Shown: one piece after another, positions 11,301 through 20,234 of the stretch
Position numbering within the stretch: position 1 is the stretch's first letter
Layout: each line of letters opens with the position of its first letter
From: Suillus spraguei
Lineage: Eukaryota; Basidiomycota; Agaricomycetes; Boletales; Suillaceae
Length of the DNA stretch: 64,000 nucleotides
Reading direction: 5' to 3'
Assembly (NCBI GenBank): GCA_016800925.1
Contig: JABCPU010000358.1
Coordinates: 1-64,000, forward strand
Notes under the pieces: generated by a model
The model's input: the letters and a program-made list of their open reading frames with translations, nothing else
Database searches by the model: none
Told to the model about the DNA's origin: nothing
Translations under genes and position numbers: made by a program

Positions 11301-11840
11301 GCTCTGCTCATGACTTTTTTAGAGCTTGAGAAGTCATCTGGATTCTTGTCTGGGAAAGGTTCTGCCTCTCTCAGTAGCAAAGATTGCCCACCTGCAATTT
11401 ACTGGTGGATCTCCCGTGCACGTACTGGCCAGCCACCTATACCCAAGAACTTCGGTATGTTATTCTGGAGTTGGTGGTGTGGGATTCAGCCTGCCTGGCA
11501 GAACATGTCGCCATCTGCATCCTTTGGAGCCCCTCAGCACAACAGTAATGATTGGAGCCTTCTTGACAAACCAGGGAAAAATGGCTTCTGGAGTGTATTG
11601 TCCATGCTAAAATGGTGGGGTTGTACTAATGGTACTGGATGTGACGACCCCCTTTGGCACGCTGCCATGAATGATGTAAAATGGGTGATGGAATGTATTA
11701 TGGAATTTCGCTGCTCAGCCGTTTCCAGGTAAGCTAGTGTTCTGATGAAATCAAATTGACTAACATAATTTTCTAGCCCACCAGTGAAGAAAAGTCAGCA
11801 CCAGAACCAAGAAGTCCATGTTTGTCGAAGCATCTCAAAT
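8380..11840 (+). pseudogene. Decayed multi-exon gene of unknown function, split by a solo LTR-A
   Basis: Collinear coding blocks on both sides of the LTR. Before it: SQLEFLKSHISNYL near 8515-8570, LTPLESLQKQRKIASMY near 8710-8760, then after a probable short intron a frame with QWWSKDFYAS and KFMAQWELSE up to 9030. After it: FEEQDYLVISKYQELAR near 9850 and a GMHVTLMVGGPELHKEGQ block near 10090-10150. A long acidic/basic segment follows at 10437-11120, and a Trp-rich C-terminal block at 11310-11732 carries PPAIYWWISRARTG and GCDDPLWHAAMNDVKW. Stops occur within blocks. The pattern matches a repetitive predicted-protein family I recall from Agaricomycetes; no biochemical role can be assigned. 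The two parts may be separate genes. Confidence 0.5.
9031..9799 (+). repeat. Solo LTR-A
   Basis: Starts TGTCATATACC and ends GTCTTAACA, 769 bp, the same length as the LTRs of the complete Gypsy-A. Flanks are cctcc on the left and cctct on the right, a 4-of-5 match to a target duplication. It interrupts the coding remnant around it. Confidence 0.88.
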
Positions 11841-12044
11841 CTAATGGCCATAATCCTTGTTGAAGTCAGCAGCAACATTGCCAAAGTTAATCCCAATCAT
11901 AGATCCATACCCTTACTTGTGTTGAGTTTAGATATAATGTGCCTTTTTTCGAATCAATAGATTGCAATCGCTTGTTTATGTCACAAATCTCATTAAATTT
12001 ACTGCCACAGGAACATGAGGCACTGGAACTAGTCAGACAATTGC

Positions 12045-12845
12045 CTAATAGTCACTCTGCTGATACATCAACTCTCCCAACTCATGAGCTATTGCAATCT
12101 CTGTAACCCCCGACACACTAGCATGAATCAAGATGTCATCTAGTTGGGCTACCACCAACCTCATAGCCTGACAAATTTCGTTGCCTGCTTTCCACTCATT
12201 GCAAACTCCACACATCTGCAGGATCATGTCCTGCCCTCAATGAGACTCACAGTGCAGATCCTTGATAGAATCAATAGTGTCTTGAATGACTGTGATGTTG
12301 CCTTTCTTGATTGTATGGGTATCTGCATCATTGGGTATAGTATCAAGAAAATTCTTCAACACACCCTGTATAAACTCAGTAGGCAACTTGACAACCAAGA
12401 CAAACTTGTCTTTGGTTTCTTTTAAGATGGTGAGACACTCTGCCAGTGTTTGCCTGAGAATAGTTTTGTAAGAATGAAGAATACAGCTAGAAAACTAAAT
12501 TTAAACTCACAGCTCATCTACCTCCTCTGTTTCTTCATCCTCATCAGAGTCATGTGGCTCAAAAAGCTTTGCAACTTGCGCAATGAGTGGGAGGTTGCTT
12601 GTTGGTGAATTGTTGCATTTCTTGGTCCTTCGGTGTCTAGTCTTCATTGTACAAGGCTGATGCCTTTGAGTATTGATGGCTTCCCTGTGTCTGATAGTAT
12701 TGAAACCAAGATAATCAATGGCTAGAAACACTAGGAACGATTATTTGAGAACTTACCTAGCAGAGTATCTCCTGCTTTCCTCAGTTATAGCACACAGCCT
12801 CACATCCAGAGTAGTATAGCGAGGAGAAGGTATCATTATATATCT
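12045..12845 (-). pseudogene. Minus-strand multi-exon gene of unknown function
   Basis: An exon reading toward E-V-D-E-L ends at a GTGAGT donor near 12512. After an intron ending TTCTCAG it joins a frame with QTLAECLTILKETKDKF and VLKNFLDTIP, which runs to a TGA near 12240. The frame continues beyond that stop (ILQMCGVCNEWKAG, then ELGELMYQQSDY) to 12045, so the TGA looks like a lesion. A further short exon, MIPSPRYTTLDVR..., may start at 12836, but its splice into the next block does not keep frame. Acidic and repeat-free; no domain recognised. It could be a remnant of a transposon-linked gene. Confidence 0.4.
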
Positions 12846-13848
12846 GTGATTAATAAAGGGCGACTTGGATGATGGTTGCAGTGAACAAGTGGTTGAAGTG
12901 AAGTAATAACTTGAACTTACGAATTAAATGGCAGGACCAGAGCCTATTACGGCTTGATGGAGATTATCATCCTTGAACGAGTCAGAACAACAGTAAGACC
13001 TATCAAATCTCATCAGTATATGTGATCTTCAATGGTTTGAGACATATGCTCACATGCATTGACTAGTTGCAATAGCTTGATGGTGATTATAGTACAATGA
13101 TAACCGTACCTGTCAGATCACATCGACTCAGACTCGGAGTCAGTATATCAGATGTCACACTAGTAGTTGAGTAGATCTGACTGCTGTTAGTATGTGCTGT
13201 TGCAGCATGGATATCTATTCCACAGATTTGAACATGCATGGTTGAGTGAGCAGTCATATTGGACCATCTGTTGTGAGATGCAGTTGCCAGTGAGCTGGTA
13301 GTAGATCTGATTAAGATTGTATAGACCGATGTTCCACAGATTTGAACTTGTTGAGTAGATCTGACTACTTGTATGCAGTGCCACTGAAGGGACTCTTCTG
13401 TCATGAGAAGGAATAGTTGTGAGCAGGACTGACTAGTATGCAGTAATGTTCTGTTGTGTTCTTGAAGCAGTGTAGACATACTAGCATTTGAGTGCAGTGG
13501 CAGCAGTAATTCAAAGCTAGTACTTGAACTGGTTGAATGTGAGTTTTTGACATTCAACATTATTTGATGGCTTTGCTCAGTAACCAGGTCTTGTTGGGGC
13601 GGACTGTTGTATTATAAAACTATTAACTTAGACTCCAGGATTAGTTGCAGTACACTAGTAAGTTAAGATGCTCTGAGTTACAGCTAGGAGTTTGGGCAAG
13701 TCACTTTGACAGGTGAGACTTTTGACGTTACTGTGGAACCTGAGGCCTAAGTACTCATGCTTCAATATTCAATATCGATGATAATCGATACTCAATTGTA
13801 TACTCAATTGTCTGGAACATGCATGCATAGACGGAAACAAAAAACAAG
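12846..13848. other. No gene recognised
   Basis: Stops in all frames at short intervals apart from a 157-residue minus-strand frame at 13087-13560 of unconvincing Ser/Thr composition. The motif gagtagatctgact recurs near 13170 and 13353, and cacagatttgaac near 13220 and 13335, so this may be a diverged repeat. Near 13770-13815 there are short AT-rich palindromic words (tcgatgataatcga, actcaattgtatactcaattg). Confidence 0.5.
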
Positions 13849-13904
13849 ATGTGTTATGATATTTTACAGCAGATACAAATGAAGACTTGGACTACATATG
13901 AGCC

Positions 13905-14503
13905 TCAATTTTCCTCTGCATATTCATCCTCTACATCAACATCTGAGTCGTCACTTGGGATCGTGATATACGAAACACCATCTCTTTCTACAATGCTTGC
14001 CCTGGGCAAATACGGGTCTCTTTGTCCAACATGCAATTCCTCAAATATGATGCTACAGATCATGTCGCGAATTGCAGCAGCTTGGTGATGATCTTGCAGG
14101 AGGCGAAGCACTGCCCCAGCAACCAAATCAACTAACCCAACATCAGGAATTGACATTGAGAAGAGGTCAAACTTACTGCAACATGGCGGCATACACACTT
14201 TTCCGGTGGTGCCACAAGCCTTCACCTCATCCACAATAAATGTTGTATGGCCACAGTGTATCTCGCCTGAGGCAAGAGTTAATACAAGGCATTAAATAAA
14301 GTGAGGGACATACCACAACATCCACAAGATGCACAACAAGATCCAGTTTCTGTGTCTGCTTCAGCGGGGACACTCACAGGTTGACTGGCAGCCACATCTG
14401 CTTCAGTGGGGACATTCGCAAGTTGACCGGCAGGGTGATGCATTTCTGAGTCTATGTCAGTGGGGACATTTACAGATTGACTGGCAGGGGGATGTTGGGA
14501 CAT
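13905..14503 (-). CDS. Small spliced cysteine-containing protein of unknown function, 183 residues
   Basis: Exon 1 runs from the ATG at 14503 to 14314; an intron of 47 nt (14313-14267) has GTATGT and CTCAG ends; exon 2 runs from 14266 to the stop at 13905. The splice keeps frame across CCASCGCCG and continues EIHCGHTTF. The N-terminal 55 residues are three repeats of a VNVPTEAD-like unit. A cysteine/histidine cluster at residues 55-90 (CCxxCGCC, then HCGH, C, CxPPCC) could bind metal. The C-terminus is acidic and ends EEN. No stop or frameshift, so it is one of the few open genes here. No family recognised. Confidence 0.55.
14345..14495. repeat. Tandem repeat, three imperfect units of 50-60 bp, coding
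   Basis: Units contain gtggggacatt...gattgactggcagg variants at about 14365, 14418 and 14458. They encode the VNVPTEAD-like repeats in the N-terminus of the small minus-strand protein. Confidence 0.65.
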
Positions 14504-14609
14504 TGATGGTTAAAGACAAGAGTGAATGCCTAGAGCTAAACGTGAACGTGAGAATACTTACAAATATGTAAGTCTGCAGATCAATGAGTCAAAAGTGATG
14601 GCACAGTTA

Positions 14610-16033
14610 CCATCAACTTAAGGCTTCTTTCTTAGCATCATGCTTGTCAGTGCAGAAAAAATTGCCCATGCGATGGCTCCAGCTGCTCGCACTGTCACCA
14701 ACAATGAACACCAAATGAAAGTACCAAGTCTACCAGGATGATTCAAGCAAAGACAAAAATCTAAATGTCGCTCATTCATGTATGGTTTCCTTGTCAGCTA
14801 ATTGGCACAGACAGTCAATAATGCAAAGCTCACCAATGAAGCTACGGCCAGAAGGTGTTCAGAACAATGACTAAATGGAAATCTTCATGGAGAACTGGGA
14901 GCCTACTTTGGACATGGGAGCTGACTGGAACTGGAGCAAAGACAAACACGGTGAACACAACAGTCAAGTGATCATTGTCAAACCCTTGGTCAAGCGCTAT
15001 ACAGCTTTGGTAAGTCATTGGGCAAGGCTCTAGACGACAAACTTACCATATCCTAGGATGCTCCATTAAAAGAGTGGTTCAGATATGATGGGCATGCTGG
15101 TTATCAAGAGGAGTTTCTCCTTGAAGATCTGTGACTGGAAGGTCATGGTGATGCAGGGCTGCTCGCTTGTTCATGTGGAAGATTGGATAAAAGTAACCGA
15201 CAAATACCAAGCTTATTCCTGTGTGAGGAATGCTTTGGGCGAGACATACTTTGTCAGAAATGTTGCGTGGATTGCCACAAGTGTTTTCCACTGCATGTTA
15301 TTAATGTCAGTACAGTAATTTAGGTGATAGTGGGCTGAACTGATTGATCTTGCCCAACAGAAATGGAACAGTCAATATTTTGAACATACATCATTGAAAG
15401 ACATCGGCTTGTGTGTGCAGTTAGGACACTCGGATATGACATGTGCATGTCCTGTGCATGGACATACTGCTTTCTTGTTTTGCATGTCAATGGAATTCAC
15501 TGAGTGAATGTTGACTTTTGTGGATGTGACTGATGAGTTTCTCACCGCCAACAACTCTTGCATTGCGATTGGTTTCCCTCGACAGTCCATCAGTCTCAAA
15601 CAGTGTGCACCCGTCGAGTTCTTGAACACTTCTTGCTGCTTACGTGGTTTAGTAAAGTCTCTACTTTTGCATACTACCAGACTTTAGAGCATCTCACAGA
15701 CAACACTGGTATCTCTGTTCCAAAGGTGAGTGGTCATTTGTCTTTGGATAGTCAAATACTAAACTTTCATATAGAGCTGCTATTCAGCATTCATGCATAT
15801 GATCTAGGAATATTGCCACATTTTACTCTTGAAGTGAGCTGGGCGAGGTCATGTAGAAAATGGAATTGCCAGTTTACAACCAGGCGATCTTGTGTTACAT
15901 TGTCCTGCATGTCTGCAACCTGGAATAAACCTACCAAGAGGTTGGGAGACCATAGATGCCTCTCTGAAGTGTGTGTTTTTCCTTCTTTAGAGTGCATGAT
16001 AGTAATACATCACTTTCATAAGTTCCTTTACTA
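14610..16033 (+). pseudogene. KDZ transposase with CxC2-like cysteine cluster, N-terminal half
   Basis: Blocks in order: APLKEWFRYDGHAGYQEEF near 15062; the cysteine cluster CEECFGRDILCQKCCVDC near 15205-15275; an intron acceptor near 15360; then LHVNGIH-type residues, a PRQQLL-like block and WFPSTVHQSQTVCTRRVLEHF at 15560-15650; LTDNTGISVPK near 15695; and the KDZ hallmark CPACLQPGINLPRGWE near 15900-15950. Stops interrupt it, including TGA at 15835-15837 where the family usually has Arg (LLK-R-AGRGH). KDZ (Kyakuja-Dileera-Zisupton) proteins are DDE-type DNA transposases. The reading frame is cut at 16033 by a complete Gypsy-B and resumes at 25305. Confidence 0.85.
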
Positions 16034-16509
16034 TGTTACAGTCGTACATGCCCCTATTCATTTTCCCTTTGTTTCCTTACTTGTATATCATGTCACATGA
16101 CTCTGACTTATATGCTCAACGCATTTGTACAACACATGCCTTCCTTATTAGGATACGCAGTTACATTCTCACAGTCACTTGGTCTGTGCGCACATATTGG
16201 CCTATTTAAGCACAGTGTACTTGTAGTAGATTCCTTACTTTAATCTTACTGGGTTTTACCTGGAATTTCCTTCGCTTAGGCCTCCAACCTAAGTCATCTA
16301 GAATTGTCTCTAAGTCTGAGCACTCCTTAGCCTTAGTCTCTATTCTCGCAGATACCTCCTAGACTTATCTTTGAGGCTGAACCCTTGATCGTACTCGGAA
16401 CGTGTTCCTTGTACTTTCACCTTGTCCTCCTCTGGACATTGTAAGAACTTCCCAGCAGACCGTCTATGTCTTTTCACTGTCGCTGGTGACGCCACCCCAG
16501 TTCGTAACA
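16034..16509 (+). repeat. 5' LTR of Gypsy-B
   Basis: TGTTACAGTCG ... CAGTTCGTAACA, 476 bp, same length as the 3' LTR at 24829-25304. The two visible differences are both A/G, at the tcgtac(A/G)tg and gtct(A/G)tg positions. Confidence 0.95.
16203..16247 (+). promoter_or_regulatory. LTR-B core promoter: TATA-like box and predicted transcript start
   Basis: tatttaag at 16203-16210 is followed, 34 bases from its first base, by ACTTTAATCTT (16237-16247). This 11-mer is the exact complement of the primer-binding site next to the LTR, which in a Tf1-type element would place the RNA 5' end at 16237. The start itself is inferred. Confidence 0.6.
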
Positions 16510-16510
16510 A

Positions 16511-16521
16511 AAGATTAAAGT
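16511..16521 (+). other. Self-priming type primer-binding site of Gypsy-B
   Basis: AAGATTAAAGT, one base after the LTR end, is the reverse complement of ACTTTAATCTT at 16237-16247 inside the LTR. There is no TGG start as expected for tRNA-primed elements. In Tf1 the first 11 nt of the RNA pair with the PBS and prime reverse transcription. Confidence 0.65.
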
Positions 16522-16691
16522 CTACCTGATCGTTGACTATCCAGTCTTCGACCCTGAACCCCAAACTAGCGTACGTGTACGCTGAGCAGATTGTCAAGAG
16601 GAACCCTCTGACAGAAGACAAGCCCTAACGGACAGCAAGACAGCGCGTGTAGGCACCAAGAAAGTATAACTCATCAGGCAAATCATCAACC

Positions 16692-17531
16692 ATGACGACC
16701 AAAGAATTTGAATACAAGATTGGTCAACCAAAAGGTTTTGATGGAGATCGCGATAACTCTCGCGAGTTTATCCAGTCATGCAACTTGCACTTTGACATCA
16801 ATGAAAAGCTCTACACCACCGACAAACAGAAGATCATTTTCATAACATCCTTCATGACAGAGAAGAATGCCAAATCCTGGAAGGAACAGTTCCTTGACCA
16901 TGCCCAGTCAACCGACACCTCTGGACAAAAAGTTGGTTATGGAACCATGGTGGACTTTATGAAAAGTTTCAAAGAAGCCTTCAACCCAGTGGATACCAAG
17001 GGAACCGCACTCATGAAACTCAGAGACCTTAAACAAGGAACAGGAGATCTTCATACCTACATCGCAGATTTCGAGGCACTTGCAGCCAAGGCTCGTATCA
17101 ACGACGATGCAACGAAGATTCAATTCTTCCAAGATGGCCTGAACTGGGGCATTCTTACAAAGCTTTTCACACTAGGAGATGTCTCAGAAGTATTTCGAGA
17201 CGTTGTGCTGCAATGCGTTTCCATTGACAACTCCCATCATCGTCTTCAAGCCATGAGGACACGTCATGCTCCACAACAGAAGAAGAAGAACTACGGAAAT
17301 GCACGATACATCCCTAATCGTGACTCCAACGCAATGGTCGTAGATCGAATCTCCGACACGGAAAGATCCAAATGCATGAAGAAGGGACAATGCTTCGGAT
17401 GCAAGAAGACAGGACACCGCATTCATAATTGTCCTGACAGAAAAAAGAAGACCCCACTCTGTCAAACTGAAGTCAAAGAAAGGGAAGACAATGAAGAAGA
17501 AACTATAAGACGGATCGTTGCGGATTTTTGA
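16692..17531 (+). CDS. Gypsy-B Gag, 279 residues
   Basis: Open frame from ATG 16692 to TGA 17529-17531. The N-terminal half fits the retrotransposon Gag capsid fold, with a D-G-D-R start, W-K-E-Q, and a F-M-K-S-F-K-E-A-F block near residues 95-106. A zinc knuckle, C-F-G-C-K-K-T-G-H-R-I-H-N-C (CX2CX4HX4C), lies near residues 235-248. The C-terminus is charged. Gag packages the element RNA into virus-like particles. The stop is preceded by a run of five T, and pol lies in the -1 frame. Confidence 0.9.
   Translation: MTTKEFEYKIGQPKGFDGDRDNSREFIQSCNLHFDINEKLYTTDKQKIIFITSFMTEKNAKSWKEQFLDHAQSTDTSGQKVGYGTMVDFMKSFKEAFNPVDTKGTALMKLRDLKQGTGDLHTYIADFEALAAKARINDDATKIQFFQDGLNWGILTKLFTLGDVSEVFRDVVLQCVSIDNSHHRLQAMRTRHAPQQKKKNYGNARYIPNRDSNAMVVDRISDTERSKCMKKGQCFGCKKTGHRIHNCPDRKKKTPLCQTEVKEREDNEEETIRRIVADF
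17524..17531 (+). promoter_or_regulatory. Possible -1 frameshift site at the Gypsy-B gag stop
   Basis: gag reads GAT TTT TGA; the pol frame reads TTG ACT TGG, that is -1. A P-site TTT can re-pair within the T run. It is not a canonical X XXY YYZ heptamer, so this is weaker than the sites of Gypsy-A and Gypsy-C. Confidence 0.45.
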
Positions 17532-18653
17532 CTTGGAGAAACAAAGACTCGACGTATGTTTCTCCCAAAGTATTACTAAGACTTGTACGCGCTGTAGGTG
17601 AAAGAAAAGAACTTCGTGTCCCTATCACCCTTCACTCGCGTACTTGCTTAAAATCCGTCGACACCACCGCTGTCATTGACTCAGGAGTGGCAGGAACATT
17701 CATTTCTGAGGAGTTTGTGAAACTCCATCAAATCACACGATGAAAGCTCAAAAAACCGTTCCGAGTTACTACGGCAGATGAAACCCTTATCAAGGGAGGA
17801 CCAATCACGCACTATTGTCTCCTAGTGGTCAAAATTGATGAACGAACCATGTATGGAAAATTCAACATTACCAAACTAGGAAGAAGAGATCAAATCCTTT
17901 TGGGAATCCCATGGTTACGAGCGATGAACCCAAGTATCGATTGGGCTGCTGAAACACTTGTCCTTCCTAGAACGGCAAAATCAGATGAAATCGAAATTGA
18001 CTTGGATACGGATCGAAAAAAGAACGGGTTGCCTCAACTCTTCAATCATCATTCCAAATGGCAACATTCTAGACTTCCGAAATCACTCGTAACCCCTTTC
18101 GTTCCCGAAGATTCGAAACTTGAAGTACAAATGCCAAGTACTGCAAACCCCACTCCTCGTGTACAATTGCCACGAGCAGTATCACCGATTCCCCGAGCAG
18201 AAAAACGCAAGAACGAATCTGAACCCAAACATTGGGTTGGACAAGAACCTATCGAGCAACGACCAATAGATGAACAGAAGCATGGGAAAAGAAAAGCAGA
18301 AGAGGAGATCCCCGGACGAGATACCAACGTACCAAAACTGTCCAAATTCTACGTTCCCCCGAAAACTCTTTCAGCCTCAATTGAAGAGATCCCCGATGAA
18401 GAAGAAGAACCTATGCCCTTGTTGATCCCAACAGAGGATGATGACCAATTTAATACCATGCAAGATGTCTGGCACACACCAGAAGTGCGAGAGATTTCTT
18501 CCTATGAACTTGGAGATGGAGAATTCCTTGTGGAATATGATACTGATGGAGTTAGTATGAGGATCATCGAAGAAGTATCCATGGATACACCCCTCACACA
18601 TGATGGAACTTCTCGACTCGAACAACTCTCCAACTATCCCGCAATTCCACTTA
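17528..18653 (+). pseudogene. Gypsy-B pol, protease part (before the Tc1 insertion)
   Basis: The aspartic protease motif reads AVIDSGVAGTFI near 17670 (family usually DSGA), and the second conserved block ILLGIPWLRAMNPSIDW lies near 17895-17945. An in-frame TGA at 17741-17743 interrupts it. A Pro/Lys/Glu-rich linker follows to P-L-T at 18653, where a Tc1-like element sits in a TA; joining across it gives a continuous frame (PLT then PPKFSNK). Confidence 0.85.
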
Positions 18654-20232
18654 CAGTGGCTCAAAAAACTGTCCGCATGTTTTGACATTTTTCACTATCT
18701 ATGATATTGTGTGAGAATGAACAATTCCTCAAGGACGTACTTATACCACATTGTAGTATGGCTTCAGGGCTTTTATTTGAGCCCTACACCGTGGGAATCG
18801 GCGGAGATATGGTGGAGATATAAGGCTTATAAAATGATGACTCATGTGGACAGTTTTTTGAGTGTATATTAAAACTATATAAATCATTATTTATGACACC
18901 ATAAAAATCATGCCACTATTATATAAATTATAAAGTGGTGTCATTATGTTATTTTATGACTATATCTAACTATATAAACCAGAATATCTCATGTATCATA
19001 GTCATAATCACCATGAAAGCCATCTCCTCTGCTCAAAGAGATAATATCCTCTCTCTGTCTTATGCTGGCCTCTCTGCTCGCCAAATTTCCTCTAGAACTG
19101 GAGTATGCAAGTCCACTGTGGCCAAGTTCATCAAAGAAAGCCACCCAGACAAGGAAAACTCTTGTGGAGGACGTCCATCCAAGCTTACCTCTACTGACAA
19201 AAGGGCTATTATCCAACATATCACTACAGGAAAGGCTGATAATGCTGTCCAAGCCACCCATTATATCAATTCCACCATCACTACCCCTGTCTCTTCACAA
19301 ACTGTGAGGAATGTTCTCAAGGCAGCTCATCTCAAGGCAGTAACAAAGAAGAAAAAGCCTCTTCTCGACTAGCCTTTGCCTTAGCTCATCAACACTGGAC
19401 TGTAGAGGACTGGAAGCGTGTTATATGGTCAGATGAGACCAAAATCAATAGGATTGGGTCAGATGGGAAGGTGTATGTATGGAAAAGAAGGGAGATGGCC
19501 TAACAGACAGAGAGGTTAATGGGACTGTAGTTGAGGAATGGTATGGGCTGTATGGGATGGAATGGTGTGGGAATGCTTGCTGAGGTTGAGGGGAAGATGA
19601 ATGCTGAGCAGTATGTGGACATTTTAAATGACCACTTGCTGCCTAGCTTGGCAGAATCAGGGATTGATGAAGAAGATATCATTTTCCAACAGGATAATGA
19701 TCCCAAGCACACATCCAGAAGAGCTAGGGAATGGTTTGAAGAACATAACATCAATGTTCTTGACTGGCCAGCACAGTCTCCTGATGTCAATGTCATTGAA
19801 CATCTCTGGGGAACACTCAAGAAAAAGCTTCAAGCCTATGAAAACCCCCCTAAAGGAGTATGGGAGCTTTGGGAGAGAGTAGCAGTGGAATGGGGGAAGA
19901 TCACAGCTGAGGATTGCCAGAAATTAATTGAGAGTATGCCTAGAAGGATAGAGGCAGTAATTAAAGCCAAGGGAGGTCATACAAAATACTAGAATACCTG
20001 GTTATTACTGTAAAATACTTGAGTCAAAAAACTGTCCGCATGAGTCACCATTTTGTGAGCCTTGTATCTCCACCATATCTCCACCGATTCCCACGGTGTA
20101 GGGCTCAAATGAAAGCCCTGAAGCCATACTACAATGTGGTATAAGCATGTTTTTGAGGCATTTGTTTGTTCTCACACAATATTATAGATAGTGAAAAATG
20201 CCAAAACATGCGGACAGTTTTTTGAGCCACTG
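18654..20232 (+). mobile_element. Tc1-like DNA transposon, copy 1
   Basis: Flanked by TA at 18652-18653 and 20233-20234. Ends are CAGTGGCTCAAAAAACTG and its complement. Long TIRs of about 200 bp (18654 to about 18860 and about 20025 to 20232) each hold the core aaaaactgtccgcatg-like word twice, at the outer and at the inner end. Total 1579 bp. The transposase inside is broken in at least two places. Confidence 0.93.
19013..19992 (+). pseudogene. Tc1-family transposase (DD34E), frameshifted
   Basis: The first frame (ATG 19013, stop 19372) has two helix-turn-helix regions: LSYAGLSARQISSRTGV and a GRPSKLTSTDKRAI hinge, then VSSQTVRNVL. The second block, in another frame, has WSDETKIN (first catalytic D). 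The third has FQQDNDPKH (second D) and VNVIEHLWG (E); 34 residues separate D and E, the Tc1 spacing. Breaks lie near 19370 (around LL and RLAFA) and 19500-19550 (after KRRE). All three catalytic residues are still present in the DNA. A protein made from one frame cannot be functional. Confidence 0.9.
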
Positions 20233-20234
20233 TA

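Noticed and set aside
13087..13560. 157-residue minus-strand protein
   Set aside because: Ser/Thr/His-rich composition, short repeated DNA words across it, no splice or start context and no motif; treated as non-coding.
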